Part shown: positions 15,167-25,223 of the stretch, one piece after another | Numbering within the stretch: position 1 is the first letter of the stretch | Layout of the letters: each line of letters opens with the position of its first letter | Origin: Sphingobacteriaceae bacterium | Lineage (GTDB): Bacteria > Bacteroidota > Bacteroidia > B-17B0 > Aurantibacillaceae | Direction: 5' to 3' | DNA length: 64,000 bases | Assembly: GCA_002319075.1 (NCBI GenBank) | Contig: NVQB01000001.1 | Span: 1,984,001-2,048,000, forward strand | Translations under genes and position numbers: made by a program | Notes under the pieces: generated by a model | Database searches by the model: none | What the model saw: only the letters and a program-made list of their open reading frames with translations | What the model was told of the DNA's origin: nothing

Positions 15167-17770
15167 GTGTCGCGTTTTAAAACAATTGCTTTCTGGATCT
15201 TCGTTGTCCTTGCCCTGGGTACGGGCATATATGCCTATTTTAATCTAAAGAACAACAAGAAACCTCAGCTGGAAGCGCTTTCTGTGATTCCTGACGAGTG
15301 TTTGTTTTATCTGAACACCAAAGATTTTTTTGAGCTTAATAAAAAGGTCAATTCTCAGAGTTTGATAGCCGATAAATTAAAGCTCTTTGGAGAAGTCGAT
15401 CTTATTTGCACAAGCCTCGCCAGTTTTGACTCACTTTGTACTGCCGATGAAGATATACAGGAGATCATAAAAGATAACATCATTCATCTTGCAGGCTACA
15501 AAGAAAAAAATGGTTGGCTCGCCGCTTTTAACATCAAACAATTTGGAAAACAAGACGCTATTGCCGGACATCTTGCCGGCATTTTAAAAGCCACAAAAAG
15601 TAAAGCAAATATTTATTCCTTTAAGCTCAATGCGCTACTTCTTTATTTTAATTTGAATGAAGGAGTAGCAACCATTTCCAACAGGCAGGAACTGATTATT
15701 TACTCATTGGATTCGAAAAGAAAAAAACTTCATACAAATCCTGATTTTGTTCAATTCAAAAACACACTAGACGAAACCAGTTTGCTCACTATCTATCTTG
15801 ATCATGCAAGATATGCGGAAAGCAATTCAGCATCTCATTTAAACCTGGCATACGCCTGCAAAAAAGGATATTCGGCCGGAGCTATTGATTTTCAACCCTC
15901 CCAAATAAAAGTGAACGGGTATATAGAACCAGGAGAAGATGAATTGCTGGCACTATTTCGCGAGCAAAAGCCTCAGAATACTGCTGATGCTCTTGCCCTC
16001 CTTCCACAAAACAGTCGCTTCTTTAAAGCCTTTGGATTTAGCTCTTACCAGGATTTAAAGGACGGTTTTCCGCTTACACGCGTGCATATAAAATATTGGA
16101 TGAAAGCTAATGAGCGCGGACTTTACAATGTAGAAAATGATTTCAACAGCAATCTCATCAATCACATAGTTGAATTCGAAACAAATTACCCTCAGGCCAA
16201 ATTTATTTCGGTACAGGTAAACGATACCCTGAAGGCTCTGGAAAACCTCAAATTTATGAGCGACTCGGTTTTGAAAAAAGATTCTCTGGTTGTCTTCCGA
16301 TTAAACGACAGCATTGACAATCCGTTGCGTCTCTTTGTAGCTTTATCTACAAACAACACAAATTATGCGGTAGTTTATCAATCGCACATCTTCTTTGCAG
16401 ATAAAAGCGAAGAGTTATTTCAATTGATCAAAGATTTAAAAAATGGCAATCTGCTTTCAGCGAACGAAAGCTTTGCAGGCTATAAAAACCAGAATTTCCC
16501 TGAGGATTTTAATTATCTTCTCTATACTTCTCCAAACCAGATGCCTGAAGAGATTCCGGCTTTCTTTAACTTTACAACTACTTCCGGTGAAAACCCTTTT
16601 TCTAATTTCAAACACTTTTCTTTTTCGGTGAATGGAAATGCTAAAACTTTAAAATTTCGTCTTCATTTAATGAATGAACCCGAAAATCACAGTAAAGAGC
16701 AAAATGTTTTATGGACACTTAACCTGGATGCATCTTCAGGAGCACCTGCCAGTGGTTTTGTAAATCATATCACCGGCGAAAATGAAATCGTTGTTCAGGA
16801 TGATAATAACGTCTTGTATCTCGTTAATGCAAAAGGCACCGTATTATGGAAGAAGCAACTCAGTGAAAAAATTCTTTCCATGATTTATACCGTTGACATT
16901 TACAAAAAAAATAAATTTCAATTATTATTTAATACCAGAAATTATTTGCACCTCATCGATCGCAATGGGAATTATGTAGAGCAATACCCTGTTAAACTCC
17001 CTGCTGAAGCAAGCGCTCCACTGAGCCTTTTCGATTACGATAACAATAAGGATTACCGCTTATTCATCGCCTGTAAAAACAGCAACATTTACAATTATTC
17101 GATACATGGTATGCCGCAGGATAAATTTGCGACCGTTAAAACGGATGATGAAGTCACTCTCCCTGTTCAGTACGTCAAAGTAGGCGCGAGTGACTACCTT
17201 GTAGCATTAGATAAGGAAGGGAAAATATACACCTTCAGTCGCAAAGGTGCTGGCCGTATCGGACTGAGAAACCGAGCGATTTCGAACTGTACTGCTTTTT
17301 ATGTGGATCCCGGAAATTCTGTTAGTTCAACTTTCCTGGTTTATTTAGACGACAAAAGTGGCTTGCTGAATAAAATATCGTTTGAAGACAAAAAAGAAAT
17401 TGTGCGTTTACATTCAGACCTGGAAAATGCCGACATCAGGTTTAGCCTTGTGGATGAAAATAGAAGTATGGATTTGCTTATCACTAAAAACAACTTTGTA
17501 CAAGCTTACAACTTTTCAGGAAATCTTATTGTTGAAAAAAGTTCAGAAGCACCACTTGGTAAATCCGGCTTCTATAGCGATGAAAGTCATTCTATATTCT
17601 ACACTTTGTACGAAGACAAAACGGCTTTGACCATTTTTGACCAGGTAAATTCAACAAAAAAAACAGTAAAAGCCACAGCACTTCCATTGGTAAGCAATCT
17701 TTTTAAGGACAATAAAAAATACCTGATCGTTACAAATGGTAACCAATTGAGTTGTGTTCTGCTCAATTAG
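15167..17770 (+). CDS. Membrane-anchored protein with C-terminal beta-propeller, function unknown
   Basis: The 867-residue protein starts from a GTG. An N-terminal membrane anchor (residues about 7-25) is followed by a large extracytoplasmic part that begins VIPDECLFYLNTKD, like DUF3352-type proteins. From about residue 515 to the end there are repeated beta-propeller blades resembling PQQ/WD-type repeats (for example DNNVLYLVNAKGTVLWKK and HLIDRNGNYVEQYPVKL). No catalytic motif is visible. It probably projects from the inner membrane into the periplasm. Its 3' end overlaps the convergent peroxidase gene by four bases. Confidence 0.7.
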   Translation: MSRFKTIAFWIFVVLALGTGIYAYFNLKNNKKPQLEALSVIPDECLFYLNTKDFFELNKKVNSQSLIADKLKLFGEVDLICTSLASFDSLCTADEDIQEIIKDNIIHLAGYKEKNGWLAAFNIKQFGKQDAIAGHLAGILKATKSKANIYSFKLNALLLYFNLNEGVATISNRQELIIYSLDSKRKKLHTNPDFVQFKNTLDETSLLTIYLDHARYAESNSASHLNLAYACKKGYSAGAIDFQPSQIKVNGYIEPGEDELLALFREQKPQNTADALALLPQNSRFFKAFGFSSYQDLKDGFPLTRVHIKYWMKANERGLYNVENDFNSNLINHIVEFETNYPQAKFISVQVNDTLKALENLKFMSDSVLKKDSLVVFRLNDSIDNPLRLFVALSTNNTNYAVVYQSHIFFADKSEELFQLIKDLKNGNLLSANESFAGYKNQNFPEDFNYLLYTSPNQMPEEIPAFFNFTTTSGENPFSNFKHFSFSVNGNAKTLKFRLHLMNEPENHSKEQNVLWTLNLDASSGAPASGFVNHITGENEIVVQDDNNVLYLVNAKGTVLWKKQLSEKILSMIYTVDIYKKNKFQLLFNTRNYLHLIDRNGNYVEQYPVKLPAEASAPLSLFDYDNNKDYRLFIACKNSNIYNYSIHGMPQDKFATVKTDDEVTLPVQYVKVGASDYLVALDKEGKIYTFSRKGAGRIGLRNRAISNCTAFYVDPGNSVSSTFLVYLDDKSGLLNKISFEDKKEIVRLHSDLENADIRFSLVDENRSMDLLITKNNFVQAYNFSGNLIVEKSSEAPLGKSGFYSDESHSIFYTLYEDKTALTIFDQVNSTKKTVKATALPLVSNLFKDNKKYLIVTNGNQLSCVLLN

Positions 17771-19758
17771 TACTCACCGCCAATTTTTCTTTTATTAAAT
17801 TCTTTATTCTTAAAAGAAGGCAGCTTTTTAGGGGCGCCCTGCAAACCAGTGGTATCGCTCAAAGTGAGAAGGAATGACTTTATATCGTGTAATTCTTTCT
17901 TTGACAAACCCAAAGAATCGAAAGGTAAAGTTTGATTCTCAACTTTTAGTCCAACACCCGCTCCACCGCCGCGGTTATAAAAAACTAATACAGAGTCTAA
18001 ATTGTCATACACGCCATTGTGCATGTAAGGTGCTGTGTAAGCAATGTTTCTTAGTGTGGGTGTTTTAAATGCATGGTCATGAATTATAGAGGAAGTGACT
18101 GTTTTTCTTCCAGGGTCTGAATCAAGGTTTTTATTGTCCTGCTTTTCAGGAGTTCCAATGACTTCAAACTCATTATCGTTGTACATGGGCGGAACAGTTC
18201 CATTAAAGAGTGGAAAAAAATGACAAGAACCGCAGAGTGCCTTGCCGGCAAATAAATTATATCCGTTTATTTCTTCTTTGTTTAGTTGTGATCTATCTCC
18301 ACGTAAATACTTATCGAATTTACTATTGTGGGAATCCAATGTCTTGATAAATTCAGATAAACATTTTAACACTGCATAGGTAGTAATTACTGTGTCAGGA
18401 GTGCCCCGGAAGGCCGATGAAAAAAGTGTTTTATATTCTTCGCTCTGGGCAAGTTTATAAAGGACTTCTTTTTCATCACTGTTCATTTCATGCACATTCT
18501 TAAACACAGCGTTGGCTTGCTCTTCCAAATTAAAAAGTCTGCCATCGTGAAAAAATAATTTCTGATAGGCTGCGTTAATTAAAGTTGGAACATTCCGCGT
18601 AAGTTTTCCCGACTGATCAAAGGTCATGCTCTTATCCTGCCCATCTGTAAATCCTTTGTTATCCTGGTGACATGAAGCACATGCTCTTTTATTATTCCCG
18701 GATAAAATAGGATCGAAAAATAAAAGCTTTCCCAAAGCAGCCTGACTTTTTAAATCAGATGAATCGGTAATGTAGACAGAAAAATACTGTTTGTTTATAC
18801 TTTCAGGTTCAAAAAAAGAGGCAAGCTTAAGATTGACAGCGTAGTACAAGTCAGACTTTTCTGTTTTAAGGGCCGCGAAAAAAAATACAAGATCCCTGTA
18901 AAGTGGATTTAATTGTTCGGTAGTTAATTTTAGACGGTCAAAACTGTCTGAATCTTTATGCTTAAGCAATGCCTTCCTGCAAGAGCCGAGTGTATGTTTC
19001 AGCTTTGAGAACAATTTTTTCGTTTCCGAATCCGAAGTCTCACTGTAAGTAGAAATTATTTTTTCTATTCCATCCAGTGCATAAGAACATTCTACATTAC
19101 TTTCTTTATTAATAGTGCAGTCGTACCCGTTCATGGTTAAACACATAATGCGTATAACCTGTAGCTTTAAAGCGTCCTGAATTTTAGGCCTCTCGATACG
19201 AATAGTAGAATAATACTCTTTCAAAACGCTAAGCTTTGCTATGAGGAGACTGTATTCCCTTTCCAGAACTTCAAAATCTGTTTTACCGGCGTCAAACAAG
19301 TTCTCTTCAATAACCTGAAAACCCTGCGGCGGAAAAGGTTTTCCGCTTATTTCCATTTCGATTTTTGGCACAAGCGGTCCATTAATATAAAATTTAGAAT
19401 CGAAAGGTGAATAATATTCTGTGAAAAATTCAATCTGTTTGTAATAGCTTCGTGCCGCGTGATAATGACCGATAAGCTTTTTGCTTCTTTTTGATTTGGA
19501 TTGCTCCGTTCTGAGAACATCTGCAGAAGCACCTAATTCAGAAATTATTCCCGAGAGATTTTTGAGTACTAATACACGACAAAATTCCTCCGTGTTGGCG
19601 GAGGAATTTTGTTTTGTAAACGAAATTATAAAAGGCGATAAAACAAGGATAACAAGGCAAGTAAAGATAAATCTTCGATAAGACTTTACTTTGGTTAACC
19701 TTCTATAGGTATCTCTATTCAATGATAATCTTCCCTCTTTCAAGAATTTGAGATCCAT
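17767..19758 (-). CDS. Dihaem cytochrome c peroxidase/MauG-family protein with long helical N-terminal domain
   Basis: Two CXXCH haem sites are present, CASCH (360-364) and CGSCH (509-513), together with the conserved FDPILS, FHDGR and a likely haem-ligand methionine in PYMHNGVYDNL. Residues about 29-47 form a membrane anchor, and residues 60-320 are an additional, mainly helical region not found in minimal dihaem peroxidases. It acts in the periplasm, reducing peroxide or oxidising a protein or small-molecule partner. The ATG at 19758 lies inside the upstream phosphatase gene (44-bp overlap); an in-frame TTG at 19722, preceded by gaggga, is an alternative start. The overlap suggests coexpression with that phosphatase. 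Confidence 0.85.
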   Translation of the reverse strand: MDLKFLKEGRLSLNRDTYRRLTKVKSYRRFIFTCLVILVLSPFIISFTKQNSSANTEEFCRVLVLKNLSGIISELGASADVLRTEQSKSKRSKKLIGHYHAARSYYKQIEFFTEYYSPFDSKFYINGPLVPKIEMEISGKPFPPQGFQVIEENLFDAGKTDFEVLEREYSLLIAKLSVLKEYYSTIRIERPKIQDALKLQVIRIMCLTMNGYDCTINKESNVECSYALDGIEKIISTYSETSDSETKKLFSKLKHTLGSCRKALLKHKDSDSFDRLKLTTEQLNPLYRDLVFFFAALKTEKSDLYYAVNLKLASFFEPESINKQYFSVYITDSSDLKSQAALGKLLFFDPILSGNNKRACASCHQDNKGFTDGQDKSMTFDQSGKLTRNVPTLINAAYQKLFFHDGRLFNLEEQANAVFKNVHEMNSDEKEVLYKLAQSEEYKTLFSSAFRGTPDTVITTYAVLKCLSEFIKTLDSHNSKFDKYLRGDRSQLNKEEINGYNLFAGKALCGSCHFFPLFNGTVPPMYNDNEFEVIGTPEKQDNKNLDSDPGRKTVTSSIIHDHAFKTPTLRNIAYTAPYMHNGVYDNLDSVLVFYNRGGGAGVGLKVENQTLPFDSLGLSKKELHDIKSFLLTLSDTTGLQGAPKKLPSFKNKEFNKRKIGGEY

Positions 19759-22700
19759 TCAAAATCACATAAAAATAAATGCCTTTAATTTGGTTCAACG
19801 CGATATGCGTTGTTCCTTTATCTAATTTGGCTGAATACACGCGCTCGCCCAACGCATTAAAAATATCCGCATTAAAGTTCCCCTGCGTATTCAGTTCTAT
19901 GTTAAACGCCCCCTTGTTAGGGTTCGGATAAATTAAAGTTTGGATGTTTGAGTTGATCTTTTCAACTGCCGTACACTCACTTACATTCTGAACGATGCTG
20001 GTTGAAGCCGAGCAGTTGTCCGGGCTCTTTCCCGTAACGCTGTAGGTTGTATTAACAAGCGGGGAAACAACAATACTATTTGACGTCGCATTCGTATTCC
20101 ACATGTAAGCAGATGCACCTGTTACTGTAAGCGTAGCACTTTCACCCGCACAAATTAAGGTGGCGTTTGATAAAGTAGCAAGAACCGGTAGCGCGTTAAC
20201 CGTAAAACTTGTAACCGCTACATTTGAACAACCGTTTGCATCCGTTCCTGTTACGGTATAGTTTATACCTGCAGACGGAGAACTAACCAGGGTGGCAGTA
20301 GCTATTGCATTACTCCATAAATAAGTTGTTGCGCCATTGGCTATTAAGGTTGTGGTTTCTCCGGCACATAAAGACATGTTTCCAGACAAAGTTACGACCG
20401 GAATCGCGTTCACAGCAATAATTTTCATTTCTGTATCCACACAACCGTTAGCATCTGTACCGGTAACCGTATAAGTAGTTCCGGAGGTTGGATTAACAGA
20501 AATACTAGACGTAGTAGCATTTGTATTCCATACGTAACTTGCAGCACCACCAGCACTTAAAGTTAAAGCAGAGCCTAAGCAAACAGCATTATTTCCTGAG
20601 ATTGTGACTTGTGGTAAGACATTGACACTTATTGTTTTTAAAGCGACATTTTGACAACCGTTAGCATCTGTACCGGTTAAAGTATAAGTGCTGTTTGTAA
20701 CCGGACTGACAGAAATAACGGAAGTACTTGCAGCTGTATTCCACGAATACGTAGTAGCTCCAAAGGCTGTTAAGTTTACTGATTGCCCTATACATATTGC
20801 TGAACTTCCCGAAACAGATACTGTTGGTAATGGATTTACCGTTACCGATTGAGTCAGTGTATTCTGACATCCATTCACATCCGTTGCTGTTACAGTGTAA
20901 ACTGCAGTGGTTGATGGTGCGAAAGGAACACCATTGGTAATTCCAGCATTCCAGCTATACGATGTCGCTCCCGAAGCAGTTATTGAGATGGACGCTCCGT
21001 TACAGACCATAGCAGTGGAAGGAGAACTTACCACAGACAACGCAGGCAATGCATTCACAACAATAGCCACTGTAGCGGTATTCTCACAACCGTTAGCATC
21101 CGTACCAGTTAGCGTGTAGTTTGAATTTGCGTTCAGTGTAAAAGTTGATCCGTTAATAATGCTGCCTGTCCAGCTATAGGAAGAAGCTCCAGCCCCATTT
21201 AAACTCAGCGTTCCACCTGAACAGATGATTCCGGATGTTGGTGTAGTGATCACACTCACCGAAGGCAGGGCATTTACAACCAGTGTGCTGATACTTGATG
21301 CGATACATCCGTTCAAATCTGTTCCTGTTACAGTATAAGTTGCAGATAGGGTAGGATTCACCACCACGAGGCTTGTTGTAGCTCCTGAATTCCAAACATA
21401 CGAATTTGCACCACTTGCCGTTAAACTAGCTGATTGATTTATACATATTGCCGTTGCATTTGCAGATGAAAGAACTACGGGGTTAGCATTTACAGAAATG
21501 GTTTTAGTGATAGCCAATCCAGGGCCATAAGTATTTTCCGCGATTAATGATACAGTATAAATACCAGCCGTGCCAAAAGTAATACTTGGATTCTGAGCAC
21601 CAGAAGAGCTTATAAGCACGCCGGCTGAAGGGCTCACTGACCAAGTCCAAACCGAAGTATTGTTTGTGGAAAGATTGGAGAATGAAATTGGTGCTGATAT
21701 ACAATAAGGAGCAGTTGCAGTAAAATCAACAGCGGGAAGGACTTTTAATTTAAAAGTATCTGCCACACAACTGTTAGGATCCTTCACCCAAAACGTTGCA
21801 TCCGATAAAGCACTCACTGTATTTGTTTTTGCAGTTGAATTATCATCCCATGTAAATGCACCTGGCCAAGAGGCTTGAAGTGTTGCCACCTGTGCAGGTA
21901 GAACCGTATAATTTTTAACGGCATTTACATCTTTGTAAATTGTGAATTTGTCACGCACTACTCCATCAGCGCATAACCATTTTAAATCCAAACGATTTCC
22001 TTCAATGTCCATTACTAAAGAGCCGCCGTTAGTTGAATTTGAATAGTGCATAGCATCATGGGGGAAAGATCCTTGTTGCCCTCCTAATTGACCGGATGAC
22101 CCGGAAAGTACATACACTGTTCCTGTAGCGTGATTTACAGAGTCTTTGGTGTAAGGACAAGAATTTGAACTACCATCGTACAATGCCGAAGATTGACTTA
22201 GATTATGAACGGAGGCGGTGAAAGTTGACTCTGCCCCGTAATGCCCTTGCATTAATTTTGAGCGTTCGTAATCGTGACTGTGTCCGCACAAAATTAAATC
22301 TACTTTGTAACGTTCTAAAATGCGGATAAATTTTTGACGAATAGCTACGAGATCGCTTTCTGTATCAGAGTTGTGAGATCCCATAGTATATGGAGGATGG
22401 TGCCAGTAAGCTACGATCCATTTTTTTGTATTTGCAGCAAGGTCTGCTTTTAGCCACACAGCTTGAGCTCCTGTAGTATCGTACATTTTATTTCCCGCTA
22501 CAGTACCATAAGAATCTAGTGCAATAAAATGGATGTTGCCATAGTCGTATGAATAATAAGCTTTAGTTCCTGAAGCAACTCCTCCGGCTTCTGCAGCAGT
22601 AGGCACATTAAAAATAGAAAAATAAGGAGTAGTGGAGGAAGTTACAGCGCCATTGTTGTAATCATGATTACCCGGCACCGGCCAAAGCACTTTATTCTTC

Positions 22701-24304
22701 ATTACATCATTCTGATAAATAGTAAAAAACTCCGCGTTGAATTGCGGGTCGCTCCCGCTGCTATAAGCGTTGTCACCAAGCGTTAACCAACCATCTACCA
22801 TGCGGTTACCGTTGTAGTTTTTAAACTGATTTTTTACGTTCACCTGATTGGTCGAAGCGTTGCCGCAATCACCAATTACCCAGAAACGGTATTTACCCTC
22901 AGCACCAGGAGTGGGAGAAGTTAAAAAATAATTATTGGTATCGCCTTGAATAACAAAAGAGGTAGTACCAATGCTGTAAAAATATTTTGTGTATGCGGAA
23001 AGACTTCCTATCGAAACTTCATGAGAAACAACCGGACTCGTATTTGATATAACTGAGGTTAAACTTGCGGCACTTGTTCCGTACATTACTTTTGTATCGC
23101 AGGCAGAACTGGTCTCCCAGCGAATTTTCATAGAGTTTTGCGTTCCAATCTGTAAATAGGGTCCTTTTACGATTGTAGGTGAGGGCACTGCAACAGAGCT
23201 TGTGTTCGCTACAAGTTCCATTTCAAAAGTTGCATCGGAGCTTGTTCCGTCACGGTTATGTAATTCGGTAGCGATCCAGTTTGTTCCTGCAGAAAAGGTG
23301 TTTGCCGGCACGGTTGTAGTAATTACAGTTTGGCCATCGTCTGATACAGCAGTGGATGCCCAGGTTGTATAGTTGACGGCCCCTGTGGGCATATTGCTCC
23401 GGAATGCTTCCGTTCCGTTCACATACACGATGATCCCGTCGTCGCGTTTATAATTAAATGTGTAAGCGGTATACCCTGTTACGCTCGCTAGAGAAATTGA
23501 TTTTCGGAAATACTGTGTAATATATTTGTTGGTGCAGGTTGGCGTGGCAACCACGGTGCCACAGGCATTTACCAGGGTGGCTTCATCGTTCTCTCCAAAA
23601 CCGAACTGTGCCGTACCGGTTGGCCAGGCCAGGTCGTTAAATGCCGGTGCAGACCAGCTAGTTCCCTGATCGGTACCGTCGTCCATATATTTCCAGGTGG
23701 TGGCAGCAGGGAACAGTGTTACATTCACCGGCACCGTAAGCGTGGCCGGAGCTCCACCTATAAGGTTTAATTCAAAAGTCTCGTCAGAACTGTTCAATGC
23801 ATTCTGGTGAACTTCCACTGCTATTACATTTGTTCCTGAAGAAAAAGTGCTTGCTGAAACCGTTCTCGTGCGTACCGTCTGTCCGTCATCTGAAGTGCCT
23901 GTAGATAAGGTGGTATAATTCACTGCGCCCGTCGCCATGTTGTCTCTGAATGCTTCCGTTCCGTTAACATACACGACAAAACCATCGTCTACCTTATAAT
24001 TAAATGTAAACAGAGAATAAGTCCCTGCGGGTACAGTAAATGTTTTACGGAAGTAATGTGTTACGTATTTATTGCTGGCGCTTGGTCCATAGGAAAGAAC
24101 TGTTGCTTCGTCGCTCTCCCCATAACCTAATTGCGCTGTACCAGTAGCCCAGGCAAGGTCATTAAATCCCGGCGCGTACCAACTCGTTCCCTGGTCAGTG
24201 CCATCATCCAGGTACTTCCATGTTGTGTTAGTCGGGAATATGGATACCTGTGCCGAGAACACGCAGGTTAAAAATAAAAAGAGGAGTGTAAGATTTTTTT
24301 TCAT
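19715..24304 (-). CDS. Large T9SS-secreted purple-acid-phosphatase-like metallophosphoesterase
   Basis: The 1529-residue protein begins with a signal peptide (MKKNLTLLFLFLTCVFSAQ). Two copies of a beta-sandwich domain follow (residues about 20-185 and 195-370, each with TTWKY-[LM]-DDGTDQGTSW). Then come a fibronectin-like segment and a purple acid phosphatase domain with the metal motifs GDCGN, GDNAY, GNHDY, HHPPY and CGHSHDYER. Its tail has a PKD-like domain, then seven related modules of about 75-80 residues (A-x-GA-x-x-Y-x-WN ... GTDANGC) and a type A sorting domain. It should hydrolyse phosphate esters at the cell surface, possibly scavenging phosphate. The MauG-like gene overlaps its 3' end. 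Confidence 0.9.
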   Translation of the reverse strand: MKKNLTLLFLFLTCVFSAQVSIFPTNTTWKYLDDGTDQGTSWYAPGFNDLAWATGTAQLGYGESDEATVLSYGPSASNKYVTHYFRKTFTVPAGTYSLFTFNYKVDDGFVVYVNGTEAFRDNMATGAVNYTTLSTGTSDDGQTVRTRTVSASTFSSGTNVIAVEVHQNALNSSDETFELNLIGGAPATLTVPVNVTLFPAATTWKYMDDGTDQGTSWSAPAFNDLAWPTGTAQFGFGENDEATLVNACGTVVATPTCTNKYITQYFRKSISLASVTGYTAYTFNYKRDDGIIVYVNGTEAFRSNMPTGAVNYTTWASTAVSDDGQTVITTTVPANTFSAGTNWIATELHNRDGTSSDATFEMELVANTSSVAVPSPTIVKGPYLQIGTQNSMKIRWETSSACDTKVMYGTSAASLTSVISNTSPVVSHEVSIGSLSAYTKYFYSIGTTSFVIQGDTNNYFLTSPTPGAEGKYRFWVIGDCGNASTNQVNVKNQFKNYNGNRMVDGWLTLGDNAYSSGSDPQFNAEFFTIYQNDVMKNKVLWPVPGNHDYNNGAVTSSTTPYFSIFNVPTAAEAGGVASGTKAYYSYDYGNIHFIALDSYGTVAGNKMYDTTGAQAVWLKADLAANTKKWIVAYWHHPPYTMGSHNSDTESDLVAIRQKFIRILERYKVDLILCGHSHDYERSKLMQGHYGAESTFTASVHNLSQSSALYDGSSNSCPYTKDSVNHATGTVYVLSGSSGQLGGQQGSFPHDAMHYSNSTNGGSLVMDIEGNRLDLKWLCADGVVRDKFTIYKDVNAVKNYTVLPAQVATLQASWPGAFTWDDNSTAKTNTVSALSDATFWVKDPNSCVADTFKLKVLPAVDFTATAPYCISAPISFSNLSTNNTSVWTWSVSPSAGVLISSSGAQNPSITFGTAGIYTVSLIAENTYGPGLAITKTISVNANPVVLSSANATAICINQSASLTASGANSYVWNSGATTSLVVVNPTLSATYTVTGTDLNGCIASSISTLVVNALPSVSVITTPTSGIICSGGTLSLNGAGASSYSWTGSIINGSTFTLNANSNYTLTGTDANGCENTATVAIVVNALPALSVVSSPSTAMVCNGASISITASGATSYSWNAGITNGVPFAPSTTAVYTVTATDVNGCQNTLTQSVTVNPLPTVSVSGSSAICIGQSVNLTAFGATTYSWNTAASTSVISVSPVTNSTYTLTGTDANGCQNVALKTISVNVLPQVTISGNNAVCLGSALTLSAGGAASYVWNTNATTSSISVNPTSGTTYTVTGTDANGCVDTEMKIIAVNAIPVVTLSGNMSLCAGETTTLIANGATTYLWSNAIATATLVSSPSAGINYTVTGTDANGCSNVAVTSFTVNALPVLATLSNATLICAGESATLTVTGASAYMWNTNATSNSIVVSPLVNTTYSVTGKSPDNCSASTSIVQNVSECTAVEKINSNIQTLIYPNPNKGAFNIELNTQGNFNADIFNALGERVYSAKLDKGTTHIALNQIKGIYFYVILNGSQILERGKIIIE
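19970..21500 (-). repeat. Tandem coding repeats: seven adhesin-like modules
   Basis: About 225-240 bases per unit encode modules that start near VNALP/VNPLP, contain an early cysteine (CxG), a SYxWN strand and end in GTDANGC. Unit copies differ at many positions, so this is an old expansion and not a recent duplication. Single or few copies of the same module occur in the proteins at 33433 and 59403. Confidence 0.75.
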
Positions 24305-24536
24305 GATGCTTTGTTTAGCGAGCCAAAATTACTCTTAGAAAAAGAGGGCGTTGCATGAATTATCTTATGCTTATGTTATTAAAACATCGCTGAACAAGCG
24401 TTAATGTTACGCGAAAATTAAGGTCAGGTGCGAAATGTAAATTCCTGTGCAGAATGGGAGCTTTTTTCTACACTTGTTGGTATCAGTGAGTTTCACGCAC
24501 AACTATTATTTTTATATTTAATAAAATTTAAACAGA

Positions 24537-24833
24537 ATGAAAACTGCTTCCCTGCTTGCTTTAATGATCTTAGGTTTGAGCTCCTGCAAAAAGAGCTACT
24601 CCTGCGAATGTGTTACGACAGAAACAACGGGGCGTAGAGGATTTGTATCTACTTCCACTTACAAAAATACTGAGACGCCTTATGATCAAAAAATGACGAA
24701 ATCTCAGGCGCAAGCCGCCTGCCAGCATGAAGAAGAAGCTATTCAATCTTCTTATACAAATTGGTGGACAGAAAATGGCACTACTTCTGACCCGAGCGTT
24801 AGTGTAAGTACATCGTGTGACCTGACCAAATAA
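24537..24833 (+). CDS. Small cysteine-containing lipoprotein (copy 1)
   Basis: The 98-residue protein has a lipoprotein signal, MKTASLLALMILGLSSCKK, with the lipobox cysteine in LSSC. The mature part holds a CxC pair (SCECVTT), a KMTKSQAQAACQHEEEAI helix and a final TSCDLTK. The neighbouring gene at 24845 encodes a clear paralogue with the same cysteine pattern. It is probably attached to the outer membrane. Function unknown. The upstream gap from 24305 shows only AT-rich sequence with no clear promoter box. Confidence 0.8.
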   Translation: MKTASLLALMILGLSSCKKSYSCECVTTETTGRRGFVSTSTYKNTETPYDQKMTKSQAQAACQHEEEAIQSSYTNWWTENGTTSDPSVSVSTSCDLTK

Positions 24834-24844
24834 CTCTTTGAAAA

Positions 24845-25126
24845 ATGAAAAAAATTATCACGTTACTGGTATTCGCCAGCCCTGGATTGATCTCCTGCAA
24901 AAAAACATATGTGTGCGAATGCACGACTAGCTCTAATTACACAGGCACAACGGATTATAATAAATCAAGCGCGAAAACTTACGGTAGTAAAATGACGAAA
25001 AAGCAAGCCACAGCCGCGTGTGATCATGAAGCAGAATCTATTGAATCTACTTTCGAAAATTCTTTTTCTGAAAATGGAACTGCAGCAACGAATGCCACGG
25101 TTATGACGAGTTGTGAGTTGAAGTAA
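24845..25126 (+). CDS. Small cysteine-containing lipoprotein (copy 2, paralogue)
   Basis: The 93-residue lipoprotein (lipobox LISC) lies 11 bases after copy 1. It shares the same plan: CKK[ST]Y-x-CEC at the start, an MTKKQATAACDHEAESIES helix, the NG motif SENGT and a terminal TSCELK. The two genes are a tandem duplication whose products keep the four mature cysteines plus the lipid-anchored one, which suggests two conserved disulfides or a metal site. Function unknown. Confidence 0.8.
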   Translation: MKKIITLLVFASPGLISCKKTYVCECTTSSNYTGTTDYNKSSAKTYGSKMTKKQATAACDHEAESIESTFENSFSENGTAATNATVMTSCELK

Positions 25127-25223
25127 CCAGTATCGCTTGCTCAGCCGCAGGTGTCTCGTAATGAATTCAGTTACTACTTTTAGATCAATGTCAGTTCGAA
25201 TGCAGCGGTAGGAAAGGTTTATG

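Noticed and set aside
24428-24637. 69-codon frame upstream of and overlapping the first small lipoprotein
   Set aside because: Overlaps the lipoprotein gene in another frame and has no signal or conserved features.
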